From: Alphaproteobacteria bacterium
Lineage (GTDB): Bacteria > Pseudomonadota > Alphaproteobacteria > ATCC43930 > CGMCC-115725
Assembly (NCBI GenBank): GCA_005884825.1
Contig: VAZT01000198.1
Coordinates: 1-5,286 of the forward strand
Reading direction: 5' to 3'
Length of the DNA stretch: 5,286 bases
Shown: positions 1 through 5,286 of the stretch, piece by piece
Layout: each line of letters starts with the position of its first letter
Position numbering within the stretch: position 1 is the first letter of the stretch
Made by a program: the position numbers and the translations under genes
The notes under the pieces: model-generated
What the model saw: only the letters and a program-made list of their open reading frames with translations
Told to the model about the DNA's origin: nothing
Database searches by the model: none

Positions 1-52
1 CGGCGGGGTTGACATGCGTATCGGAATCATAAACGCGAAACCCGTTCTTCAT
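1..52 (-). CDS. N-terminus of probable amidohydrolase-family metal-dependent hydrolase (partial)
   Basis: Only the first 17 codons are visible; the gene runs off the left edge. The ATG at 52-50 is preceded by GAGGAG with a 6-base spacer, so the start is well supported. The peptide reads MKNGFRVYDSDTHVNPA. A short lead-in, a hydrophobic strand and then D-x-D-x-H resembles the N-terminal metal-binding strand of the amidohydrolase-2 branch of the amidohydrolase superfamily, whose members often start with an 'I/VDSDxHxNP' type sequence. If so, His13 would be a metal ligand. The gene lies on the same strand as the capsule-export genes, 86 bases after the glycosyltransferase stop, so it may be co-transcribed. 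A functional link to polysaccharide export is not obvious and it may be an unrelated neighbour. The family call rests on one motif; that a gene starts here is more certain than its function. Confidence 0.6.
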   Translation of the reverse strand, partial: MKNGFRVYDSDTHVNPA

Positions 53-58
53 GCTGCG

Positions 59-64
59 CTCCTC
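59..64 (-). promoter_or_regulatory. Ribosome binding site of the amidohydrolase-like gene
   Basis: On the minus strand this reads GAGGAG, 6 bases before the ATG at 52-50. It is the strongest Shine-Dalgarno match next to a start codon in the window besides that of kpsE, and it decides the start of the short partial gene at the left edge. The rest of the 86-base gap (53-138) shows no hairpin followed by a T-run in the minus orientation, so I see no terminator between the glycosyltransferase gene and this one. Confidence 0.7.
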
Positions 65-138
65 GTTCGGGCACCTCCAAATCAGCCTTGATCATAGGTT
101 CGCAGGGATCGATTGTCGCGAGCAATTTGACCTTGGGT

Positions 139-1548
139 TCAGACCCTGACCTGGGAAACCGCGGCGTGGGAGCCGTTGGCGGCGAGGTAGACCGCCTTGT
201 TGGTTTCGACGTTGAACGCCGGGAGATGCTCGCGCCGCTCGAATTGCGGCCGCGCTCGGATGCGGCCGGCCAGTTCGAGATGATTTCCGATGTCGAAGAA
301 CTCGATGAGGTTGTGGTGGTACCGGCTGAGCTGAATGAAGGTATGGGTTCGCGAAGCAATGACGCGGCAGCCTAGCTCTAATGCCTGCGAAATCGGGCCG
401 GAGGAGGATTGCCCGACTTCGAGATATGGGAATACGACGGCGTCACAAATCGCCATACCGCCGAGGAAATCGGCGTCGCTCTGGGCCCCCATAAAATGAA
501 TGCGATCCGACAGATCCTTTGGATGCTCGATCAGCAGATCGCGCATCGAGCTGTCGACGGCGACCGAGACCGCAGGCGCGGTCCCCTCGCTGTTAGACAG
601 GATCCGCTCGGCAACACTGGTATCGACATATCCGGCATCGAATAATGTCGAGACGACAGGATCGATCGGTTGGTGGAGCTTGATTTCATTTGGATGGACC
701 CCGCCGAAAATCAGCAGATGATAATCTTTCGGCAGGTGATGCAATGCCTTGACGACGGTATCGAATCCCTTGTAGCGGCCGAGAAAGCCGAAGACCCCGA
801 TCAGCTTGCTCCCGCCCGGGACGTCATCGAGCACCGGAAATTTCTTCCGGGATGCCGCGCGCCGAATATCCGCCACTTCGGCGGCAGACAGAAACGACAG
901 GGGATGGTCATACACATTCCGCATGCCGTATGCGAATTTCATCTGCCAAAGGTCGCGGCGGGTATGCACGATCAGCGTGACGGGCTTGAAGCGCTGAGCG
1001 CGTCGCAGCCGGCTGGCCAGCCCAGCGGACAGCAGGTGCTCGCGATTATATTGCGCCTTCATGGCAATCGCCCTTGCGAAATTGCGCTTCAGAATCTCTC
1101 TGAAGTACTCCCGGTAATTGAACGCCTCGCACTGGAACACCGTGTGGAATGTCACCGAGAGCCGCGGAGCGGCGCGCAGGAGCCAAGAAAACCGCCGATG
1201 AATGTCGTGGCAGTCTCTGCCCAATGTGCCATGCTCGAGTTGCAGATTGACCGCGTCGTACTCTCTTATTTCGCGGCATATATCCAGAATGTGCCGATCG
1301 CCGAATTTTCTGACGCGGCCATGCGTGCTTCGCACCAGATACTGATCCAGGTCGAATACCGTAACCTCGAAAACGTCATTCAGCTGCTTCTCCAAACAAC
1401 GCGTATAAGCCGCGATTCCGCACAAATCGTCGTGGGTCGAAATCAAGGCCAGCCTTTTGCGTCTGCGGCGGACGTGGCGAAATGGCGAGGCCGTGATCGG
1501 CGGCGCCGGCAAGAGCCGAGGGCGAGTATCGATTTCGAGCGTCGCCAT
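139..1548 (-). CDS. GT-B fold glycosyltransferase (GT4-like) of the polysaccharide operon
   Basis: 469 residues, cytoplasmic, with no signal peptide or clear membrane segment. It should transfer a sugar from a nucleotide donor to the exported glycan or its lipid acceptor; donor and linkage cannot be read from the sequence. The N-terminal Rossmann-like domain starts at about residue 32 (LALISTHDDLCGIAAYTR, the C-G-I-A-x-Y-T loop typical of GT4 enzymes). The C-terminal nucleotide-binding domain starts at about 249 (IGVFGFLGRYKGFD, with Arg258 and Lys260 in the usual phosphate-binding place), followed by a strand at about 277-283 (HLLIFGG), RIHFMGA at 349-355 and the donor-site segment at about 369-399. 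Oddities: about 65 residues lie between the FGG strand and RIHFMG, more than usual, and the E-x7-E motif appears as Gln380-x7-Gln388. The ATG at 1548 is chosen because it lies 5 bases after the kpsE stop and yields a normal N-terminus. An upstream in-frame GTG at 1614 would overlap kpsE and lacks a ribosome site. With no clear Shine-Dalgarno, translation is probably coupled to kpsE. Confidence 0.88.
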   Translation of the reverse strand: MATLEIDTRPRLLPAPPITASPFRHVRRRRKRLALISTHDDLCGIAAYTRCLEKQLNDVFEVTVFDLDQYLVRSTHGRVRKFGDRHILDICREIREYDAVNLQLEHGTLGRDCHDIHRRFSWLLRAAPRLSVTFHTVFQCEAFNYREYFREILKRNFARAIAMKAQYNREHLLSAGLASRLRRAQRFKPVTLIVHTRRDLWQMKFAYGMRNVYDHPLSFLSAAEVADIRRAASRKKFPVLDDVPGGSKLIGVFGFLGRYKGFDTVVKALHHLPKDYHLLIFGGVHPNEIKLHQPIDPVVSTLFDAGYVDTSVAERILSNSEGTAPAVSVAVDSSMRDLLIEHPKDLSDRIHFMGAQSDADFLGGMAICDAVVFPYLEVGQSSSGPISQALELGCRVIASRTHTFIQLSRYHHNLIEFFDIGNHLELAGRIRARPQFERREHLPAFNVETNKAVYLAANGSHAAVSQVRV

Positions 1549-1553
1549 GATGT

Positions 1554-2807
1554 CTACAGGTGCTCTCGCACCGTCTGGACAATAAAGGCGCCGATCAGCC
1601 AAACGGCGCAGCACAGAAAGAGCGCGATGCCGACATTGCGCAACCGGCGCGGATAAAGCGCTTCCTCGGGAAGGCTCGGCTGAACAAAGCCCGCCACATA
1701 AACCTGCTGGCGGTCGGCGTTCATGCGCGCCCGATCGAGCGCCTCCAATGCGTGCTGATAGGCTTTCTCGGCGAAGCTCCGCTCGCTCTCGAGCCGCTCA
1801 TATGATCCGATCACCCGCGACAGAACTTCGGAGCGCGATTTCTCCGTGTCGGTCACCTCGCTTTCCACCGAGTGGAGCTGAGCCTGCAGCGATTGTATGC
1901 GGGCGTCCAGCATTCTGACCGATGGAGCATCGGCCCGCATATAATGCTTGACGGTGGATAATTCGGTGTCGGCACGGACGATCTCGTCGCGTATCCGGCC
2001 AGCCAATGCCTGGGTGGCGTCGGCGGTCTTGCGCGGATCGATGATGCCCTCGCGGTCGCGAAACTCGCGAAGCCGCGCGAGCGTCGCCTTGAGCCGCCGT
2101 TCGGCGCGTCGCACCTCCTTCTCCGAATTCGAGAGGGTGTCGTGCCGTGCCCGCGCCGACAAATCGTTGACCAGGCGCTCGGCCGCGGCGAGGACCGCTT
2201 GTGCCAATTGCAATGCATCCTCTGCCGTGAAGGCGCGGGCCCGGACCACGATCGTCCCGTTGGTGATGTCGTAGAACGCGTCCACCTGGGTTTTCCAGTA
2301 CCTGACCAGCTCTTCGATAGATATCGGCAGCTGCAGCCGCGCCACCCAATCGGCTTCCGGGCGCGAAAACATCTCGCGCAGGTCGAGCGTCTTGCCGAGC
2401 TCGTCGATGACATCGCGGCTGCCGAGGTATTGGACGACGGCATAGGAATCCACACCGACCGGCGAGGGCGCGACACTTCCTTGTAATAACCCACCGACCT
2501 CGGCTCGACCCGGTTCGACAGTGCGCAATGCAAAACGAAATTCGGCGACGTACTGGTCGGCGGCGATGACGAAATAATACACTGCGGCCAACGCGACCGG
2601 CACCAGCACGACGACAACCAGCGACAGCAGGCGAACCGGGACGCGCCGGCGGCGTGCAGCCAATTGCTGCGCCTGAAAAACGGCGATGGCTCCGCCGTCC
2701 TCGGCGGGTACCGGAAGTCCGCCCGCAATGGCGGGTTCGGGCGCGTGCGCGGAAGGCGGGCTGATCCAATTGCCGGCAGGCCGTGCGCGTGTCGGCTGAG
2801 CCGTCAT
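1554..2807 (-). CDS. kpsE: Capsule export inner-membrane adaptor, KpsE/BexC/CtrB family (PCP-type)
   Basis: 417 residues, slightly longer than the roughly 380 of classical KpsE. In this family the protein is anchored in the inner membrane, has a large periplasmic domain, and couples the KpsMT transporter to the outer-membrane channel. Visible here: a Pro/Ala-rich, probably disordered cytoplasmic tail at about 1-45; a basic patch ARRRRVPVR at 51-59; transmembrane helix 1 at about 60-82; a periplasmic start DQYVAEFRFALR at 84-95; DSYAVVQYLGSRDVIDEL at 120-137, the conserved alpha/beta region; a long charged helical and probably coiled-coil stretch at about 205-365; the family's membrane-proximal proline motif PSLPEEALYPRR at 377-388; and transmembrane helix 2 at about 391-412 with a short cytoplasmic end. 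The ATG at 2807 overlaps the kpsT stop (TGATG) and has AGGAG 8 bases upstream, which rules out the longer open frame starting at 2990. The tyrosine-kinase domain found in Wzc-type co-polymerases is absent. Confidence 0.92.
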   Translation of the reverse strand: MTAQPTRARPAGNWISPPSAHAPEPAIAGGLPVPAEDGGAIAVFQAQQLAARRRRVPVRLLSLVVVVLVPVALAAVYYFVIAADQYVAEFRFALRTVEPGRAEVGGLLQGSVAPSPVGVDSYAVVQYLGSRDVIDELGKTLDLREMFSRPEADWVARLQLPISIEELVRYWKTQVDAFYDITNGTIVVRARAFTAEDALQLAQAVLAAAERLVNDLSARARHDTLSNSEKEVRRAERRLKATLARLREFRDREGIIDPRKTADATQALAGRIRDEIVRADTELSTVKHYMRADAPSVRMLDARIQSLQAQLHSVESEVTDTEKSRSEVLSRVIGSYERLESERSFAEKAYQHALEALDRARMNADRQQVYVAGFVQPSLPEEALYPRRLRNVGIALFLCCAVWLIGAFIVQTVREHL

Positions 2808-3469
2808 CAGGCACTCTCCTGCAGCAGGCGATGGTATGACTCCAATGCAGTGCCAATCTCCTCGTGCAATGTCAGCTGCCCGTTGGCAAGGACAGCGCCC
2901 CTGTCGCAATACTGCCGGATCGTATGAGGGTTGTGCGTCACGAGAATGATGTCGGACCGCTGCATGCGTTGCCGGAACGCCTCGGCGCATCTGCGGCGGA
3001 ACCGTTGGTCGCCGATCTCGGTGACCTCGTCGATCAGGTAGACGTCGAAATCGATAGCTAGGCAGGCGGCAAAAGCCAGCCGCGCGCGCATCCCGGCCGA
3101 GTAAGTGTTCACCGGCATCTCAAAATAATCGCCGAGTTCGGCGAACCCCTCGACATAGTCGATCGTGGCGCGCATCGCCGCTCCGTAGATGCGGGCGATG
3201 AAGGCGACGTTTTCGCGTCCCGATAGGGCGCCGTGAAACGTGCCGCCGAAACCGAGCGGGAACGACACCCGGGCGTAGCGCCGGACGATACCGCTGTCGG
3301 GCGGCTCGGAGCCGGCGAGGAGCCGGATCAATGTCGACTTGCCGGCTCCGTTCGGCCCGAGGATTCCGAAGTTGTGACCGGATTGGAAAACCGTGCTGAC
3401 CTGGTCGAGCACGGTCTTCCGGCCGGTTTTCGTGCGATACGATTTGCAGATCCGGTCGAGCATGATCAT
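2807..3469 (-). CDS. kpsT: Polysaccharide export ABC transporter ATP-binding protein, KpsT/BexA/CtrD family
   Basis: 220 residues, close to the 219 of E. coli KpsT. It is the cytoplasmic ATPase that powers glycan export through the KpsM-type permease encoded just upstream. Motifs: Walker A GPNGAGKST at 38-46; the KpsT-style segment FPLGFGGTFHGALSGREN at 70-87 in the Q-loop region; an ABC signature of the variant form YSAGMRARLAF at 123-133 in place of LSGGQ; Walker B VYLIDE at 143-148 with catalytic Glu148; D-loop region VTEIGD at 149-154; and H-loop His179 in LVTHN. All catalytic elements are present. The protein ends soon after the nucleotide-binding fold, so it lacks the C-terminal carbohydrate-binding domain of some Wzt O-antigen ATPases. 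The start is the ATG at 3469, which overlaps the permease stop as ATGA; a second in-frame ATG two codons later (3463) cannot be excluded. The family usually begins 'MI-x-L', which fits 3469. The open frame continues upstream to 3655 but lies wholly inside the permease gene. Confidence 0.94.
   Translation of the reverse strand: MIMLDRICKSYRTKTGRKTVLDQVSTVFQSGHNFGILGPNGAGKSTLIRLLAGSEPPDSGIVRRYARVSFPLGFGGTFHGALSGRENVAFIARIYGAAMRATIDYVEGFAELGDYFEMPVNTYSAGMRARLAFAACLAIDFDVYLIDEVTEIGDQRFRRRCAEAFRQRMQRSDIILVTHNPHTIRQYCDRGAVLANGQLTLHEEIGTALESYHRLLQESA
2816..2820 (-). promoter_or_regulatory. Ribosome binding site of kpsE
   Basis: AGGAG on the minus strand, 8 bases before the ATG at 2807-2805 and lying inside the last codons of kpsT. 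With the TGATG stop/start overlap it marks coupled translation of kpsT and kpsE and fixes the kpsE start well inside the longer open frame. Confidence 0.75.
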
Positions 3470-5286
3470 AGCGGCTCGTAAAGCCGGCGCTGCAATCCGC
3501 GCTCGAGGCCAAGCCCCGCCAACAACGTGACGACGGCGAATGTCAGCAAATAGGAGCAGTCGAGCCAGTGCGGCTCGTATTCCCGAAAAAAGCTCCAACG
3601 GAACCAGTCGACCGCGTGCAATACCGGGTTCCACGCCAGGATGTCGCGGATCCACTCCGGCATCATTCCGGGCACATAGAAAATTCCGGAGCAGAAGTAC
3701 AAAAGACGGGTCAACTGAGCCCAGATCTTGTCCCAGGACTTGGCGAATGCGTTAATCACGGCGTTGAGAAAGCCGCACCCGCAGCCGAGCAGCCAAACCA
3801 CCAGGAGTGAGGTCGAGACACCCGCAAAATCCTGCGGCAGCGCGCCGAGCCCGAGCGCGCCGAAGCCCGCGAGCAGGAGGGCGGCCACTAACGTGTCGGT
3901 CAACAGTTCGAGCAGACCTCGCGCCATCAGCACGTCGAAAGTGCCGACCAGAGGCAGCTGCAACAACGAGCCATTGCTCGCAATCGCGTAAGTCATGCTG
4001 CTGCTGGTGTGGACGAACATGTGATAGGGGATAATCCCGGTATAATAAAAGATGAAGAATTCTTCGCCGATCGGCGGCCGCCCGCGCATCAAGACTGCGA
4101 ATACGAGCGAGAGCATCAGGATATGCGCGATCGGCTCGAGCAATGCCCACCCATATCCGAGCTTCGAGTCGCCAAACCGCGTGCGGGTCTCGCGGATGAT
4201 CAGCGCGTGGATTACGCGCCCCTGCGTGCGCAATCTCTCGAAAAATCCGGGAGGTGGTCGCGGCTCCCGGTGCGATCGCGGCGCACGCTCGCTCAGCACG
4301 ACGTAATCGCCGTCCAGGGTCTCGAAACGCCGGTTCAGTACCTGCAGCACCGCCTGCGCATATTCTTCGTTTTCCGGCGCGGCGCGGATCAGTTCTCCGC
4401 CGACGGCGAGCGCCTCGGTAAAGCGGCCGCTATCGAAATAGACCGTGAGCTGCGAGCGCTTGGCTTCGGGATTTGACGGATCGAGCGCCGCCGCCCGGCC
4501 GAACGCCTCGGCTGCTTCGTCGAGCCGGCCGAGGCGGTACAGCAGATTGGCTCGATGCAGATGGTACTCCGCTGTTTCCGGGGCGATCGAGAGCCCCCGG
4601 TCGATCGCGTCGAGTGCATCCTCGATCCGGCCGCGCAGCATCTGCGCTGCGGACAGCAGGCGCAACGCGATTTCGTCGTGCGGGTAGATGTCGAGCGTGC
4701 CGGCGACGATGTCTGCCGCCTCGTCAAAGCGCCCGGTGCGCAGCAACAATTCGCCGGCGTGCAGCGCGTTCTGCCGGTCACCGGGCGCCAGGGACAGGGC
4801 GCGCAGCGCAAGAACCACGGCGTCCTCGGGCTGTTCGAGGGCGAATTTGAGGCTCGACATCTGCCGCAGGACAGTGCTGCGGCCGGGCGCAATGACGGCC
4901 GCGCGGGTCAGATAGTCTATGGCATCCTCGTATCGACCTGCGGTCTCGCAGAGGCTGGCGGCGTGGACGGCGAATTCAAACGAGTCCGGATCGAGCTCGC
5001 TGGCCCTGCCGGCATGGAGAATTGCGGGATCGAGCTGTCCTGCGGAGGCAAGCGAGCCGCTTGCGTGGCGGTGGCCTTCGGCCCATCGGGGATGGATTTC
5101 CAGCAGTCGCTCGTAGGCCGCGGCGGCTTCTACGTGGCGCCCGGAATTGCTGAACACCCAAGCACAGAGATTGGCAATTTCTTCCTGAACGGGCCGGAAC
5201 TCGAAAGCAATGCGAGCGCATTCGGCAGCATGGTCGCGCCATCCCCGGTGCCACAAGGCTTCGCTGAGCCGGCTATAGAAAATAGA
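3466..5286 (-). CDS. kpsM: TPR-repeat/ABC-2 permease fusion, KpsM-type polysaccharide exporter (5' partial)
   Basis: 606 residues are visible and the frame is open through the right edge, so the start lies outside. Residues here are numbered from the codon at 5286. Residues 2 to about 307 form nine consecutive 34-residue TPR units. Residues about 308-354 are a charged, proline-containing linker. Residues about 355-606 are a complete ABC-2 permease like KpsM/BexB/CtrC/Wzm: an amphipathic entry with RETRTRFGDSKLGYGWALLE (365-384), then roughly six membrane helices near 385-400, 410-426, 459-482, 490-513, 525-541 and 577-593. It ends at a TGA overlapping the kpsT ATG. The permease should form the inner-membrane channel with two KpsT subunits. 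ABC-2 exporters of this type have a cytoplasmic N-terminus, so the TPR solenoid should be cytoplasmic. KpsM is normally about 260 residues without a TPR array, so the fusion is unusual. A TTG at 5256 could be read as a start, but it falls inside the first visible TPR unit and is unlikely. An internal GTG at 4299 could yield a normal-size permease. Confidence 0.9.
   Translation of the reverse strand, partial: SIFYSRLSEALWHRGWRDHAAECARIAFEFRPVQEEIANLCAWVFSNSGRHVEAAAAYERLLEIHPRWAEGHRHASGSLASAGQLDPAILHAGRASELDPDSFEFAVHAASLCETAGRYEDAIDYLTRAAVIAPGRSTVLRQMSSLKFALEQPEDAVVLALRALSLAPGDRQNALHAGELLLRTGRFDEAADIVAGTLDIYPHDEIALRLLSAAQMLRGRIEDALDAIDRGLSIAPETAEYHLHRANLLYRLGRLDEAAEAFGRAAALDPSNPEAKRSQLTVYFDSGRFTEALAVGGELIRAAPENEEYAQAVLQVLNRRFETLDGDYVVLSERAPRSHREPRPPPGFFERLRTQGRVIHALIIRETRTRFGDSKLGYGWALLEPIAHILMLSLVFAVLMRGRPPIGEEFFIFYYTGIIPYHMFVHTSSSMTYAIASNGSLLQLPLVGTFDVLMARGLLELLTDTLVAALLLAGFGALGLGALPQDFAGVSTSLLVVWLLGCGCGFLNAVINAFAKSWDKIWAQLTRLLYFCSGIFYVPGMMPEWIRDILAWNPVLHAVDWFRWSFFREYEPHWLDCSYLLTFAVVTLLAGLGLERGLQRRLYEPL
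4366..5283 (-). repeat. Array of nine 34-residue TPR units encoded in the permease gene
   Basis: Each unit is 102 bases with no insertions between units. Numbering residues from the codon at 5286, a proline closes every unit at 32, 66, 100, 134, 168, 202, 236, 270 and 304. A glycine at unit position 14 occurs at 15, 49, 83, 117, 185, 219, 253 and 287; only the fifth unit differs, with Glu at 151. Typical TPR helix-B patterns are visible, for example GRYEDAIDYL, GRFDEAADIV and GRLDEAAEAF. The repeat is at protein level; the DNA copies have clearly diverged. More units may lie beyond the right edge. TPR arrays are protein- or peptide-binding solenoids. Confidence 0.9.

Noticed and set aside
53..138. 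Terminator or small RNA in the gap before the amidohydrolase-like gene
   Set aside because: Only short palindromes (TCGCGA, ATCGAT) are present, with no stable stem followed by a T-run on the minus strand.
27..359. Minus-strand open frame of 110 codons overlapping the glycosyltransferase 3' end, the gap and the amidohydrolase start
   Set aside because: The first part is a Ser/Thr/Arg-rich shadow of the glycosyltransferase. The stretch in the gap looks mildly protein-like, but no start with a ribosome site precedes it and its end overlaps the better-supported ATG at 52.
670..1656. Long plus-strand open frame of 328 codons opposite the glycosyltransferase gene
   Set aside because: It is fully antisense to a gene with clear GT-B motifs. 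Its translation has no recognisable domain and its start lacks a ribosome site. It is the expected mirror frame in GC-rich DNA.
1798..2856. Two overlapping minus-strand open frames (1798-2856 and 1853-2728) inside kpsE
   Set aside because: Their translations are rich in Arg, Cys, Pro and Ser without any domain, and they occupy shifted frames of the well-supported kpsE gene.
2810..2990. Longer kpsE start at 2990
   Set aside because: The added residues lie inside the end of kpsT in another frame and resemble no PCP protein. The ATG at 2807 has AGGAG and the TGATG overlap.
3470..3655. Longer kpsT start at 3655
   Set aside because: It would place about 60 Arg/Ala-rich residues before the normal N-terminus and overlap the permease's last membrane helix. 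The ATGA junction at 3469 is the better start.
4389..4892. Minus-strand open frame of 167 codons inside the TPR region
   Set aside because: It is a shifted-frame Arg/Ser/Cys-rich translation of the TPR repeats; the 102-base repeat period keeps several frames open.
5254..5256. TTG at 5256 as the true start of the TPR-permease gene
   Set aside because: The frame stays open to the window edge, and the residues before the TTG complete a 34-residue TPR unit in phase with the others, so the coding region extends further upstream.

Overview
The window is GC-rich and almost entirely coding on the minus strand. Read right to left, it is a compact operon for ABC-transporter-dependent export of a cell-surface polysaccharide, of the group 2 capsule type (KpsM/KpsT/KpsE; BexB/BexA/BexC; CtrC/CtrD/CtrB). 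The GC bias, the tightly overlapping genes and the sequence style of the proteins suggest a Gram-negative alphaproteobacterium. That placement is an inference; no marker gene is present.

Layout in transcription order: (1) 5286-3466, an ABC-2 export permease fused in frame behind an array of at least nine TPR repeats. Its start lies outside the window. (2) 3469-2807, a short KpsT-type ATPase whose start overlaps the permease stop (ATGA). (3) 2807-1554, a KpsE-type inner-membrane polysaccharide co-polymerase/export adaptor. Its start overlaps the ATPase stop (TGATG) and has a good Shine-Dalgarno sequence. (4) 1548-139, a GT-B (GT4-like) glycosyltransferase starting 5 bases after the kpsE stop. 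(5) After an 86-base gap, the first 17 codons of another gene on the same strand, probably a metal-dependent amidohydrolase, run off the left edge.

How the genes work together: the permease and ATPase form the inner-membrane exporter. The KpsE protein spans the periplasm and links the exporter to an outer-membrane channel not encoded here. The glycosyltransferase should act on the cytoplasmic side to build or modify the exported glycan. The unusual part is the permease. KpsM/Wzm proteins are normally stand-alone proteins of about 260 residues, whereas here the permease carries a large, very regular TPR solenoid on its cytoplasmic N-terminus. This suggests a scaffold that docks biosynthetic enzymes or the glycan carrier onto the exporter. 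A second oddity is the glycosyltransferase, in which both glutamate positions of the GT4 E-x7-E motif appear to be glutamine.

There is no non-coding stretch over 300 bases, and I saw no RNA gene, CRISPR array, insertion sequence or convincing terminator. The operon promoter must lie beyond the right edge.
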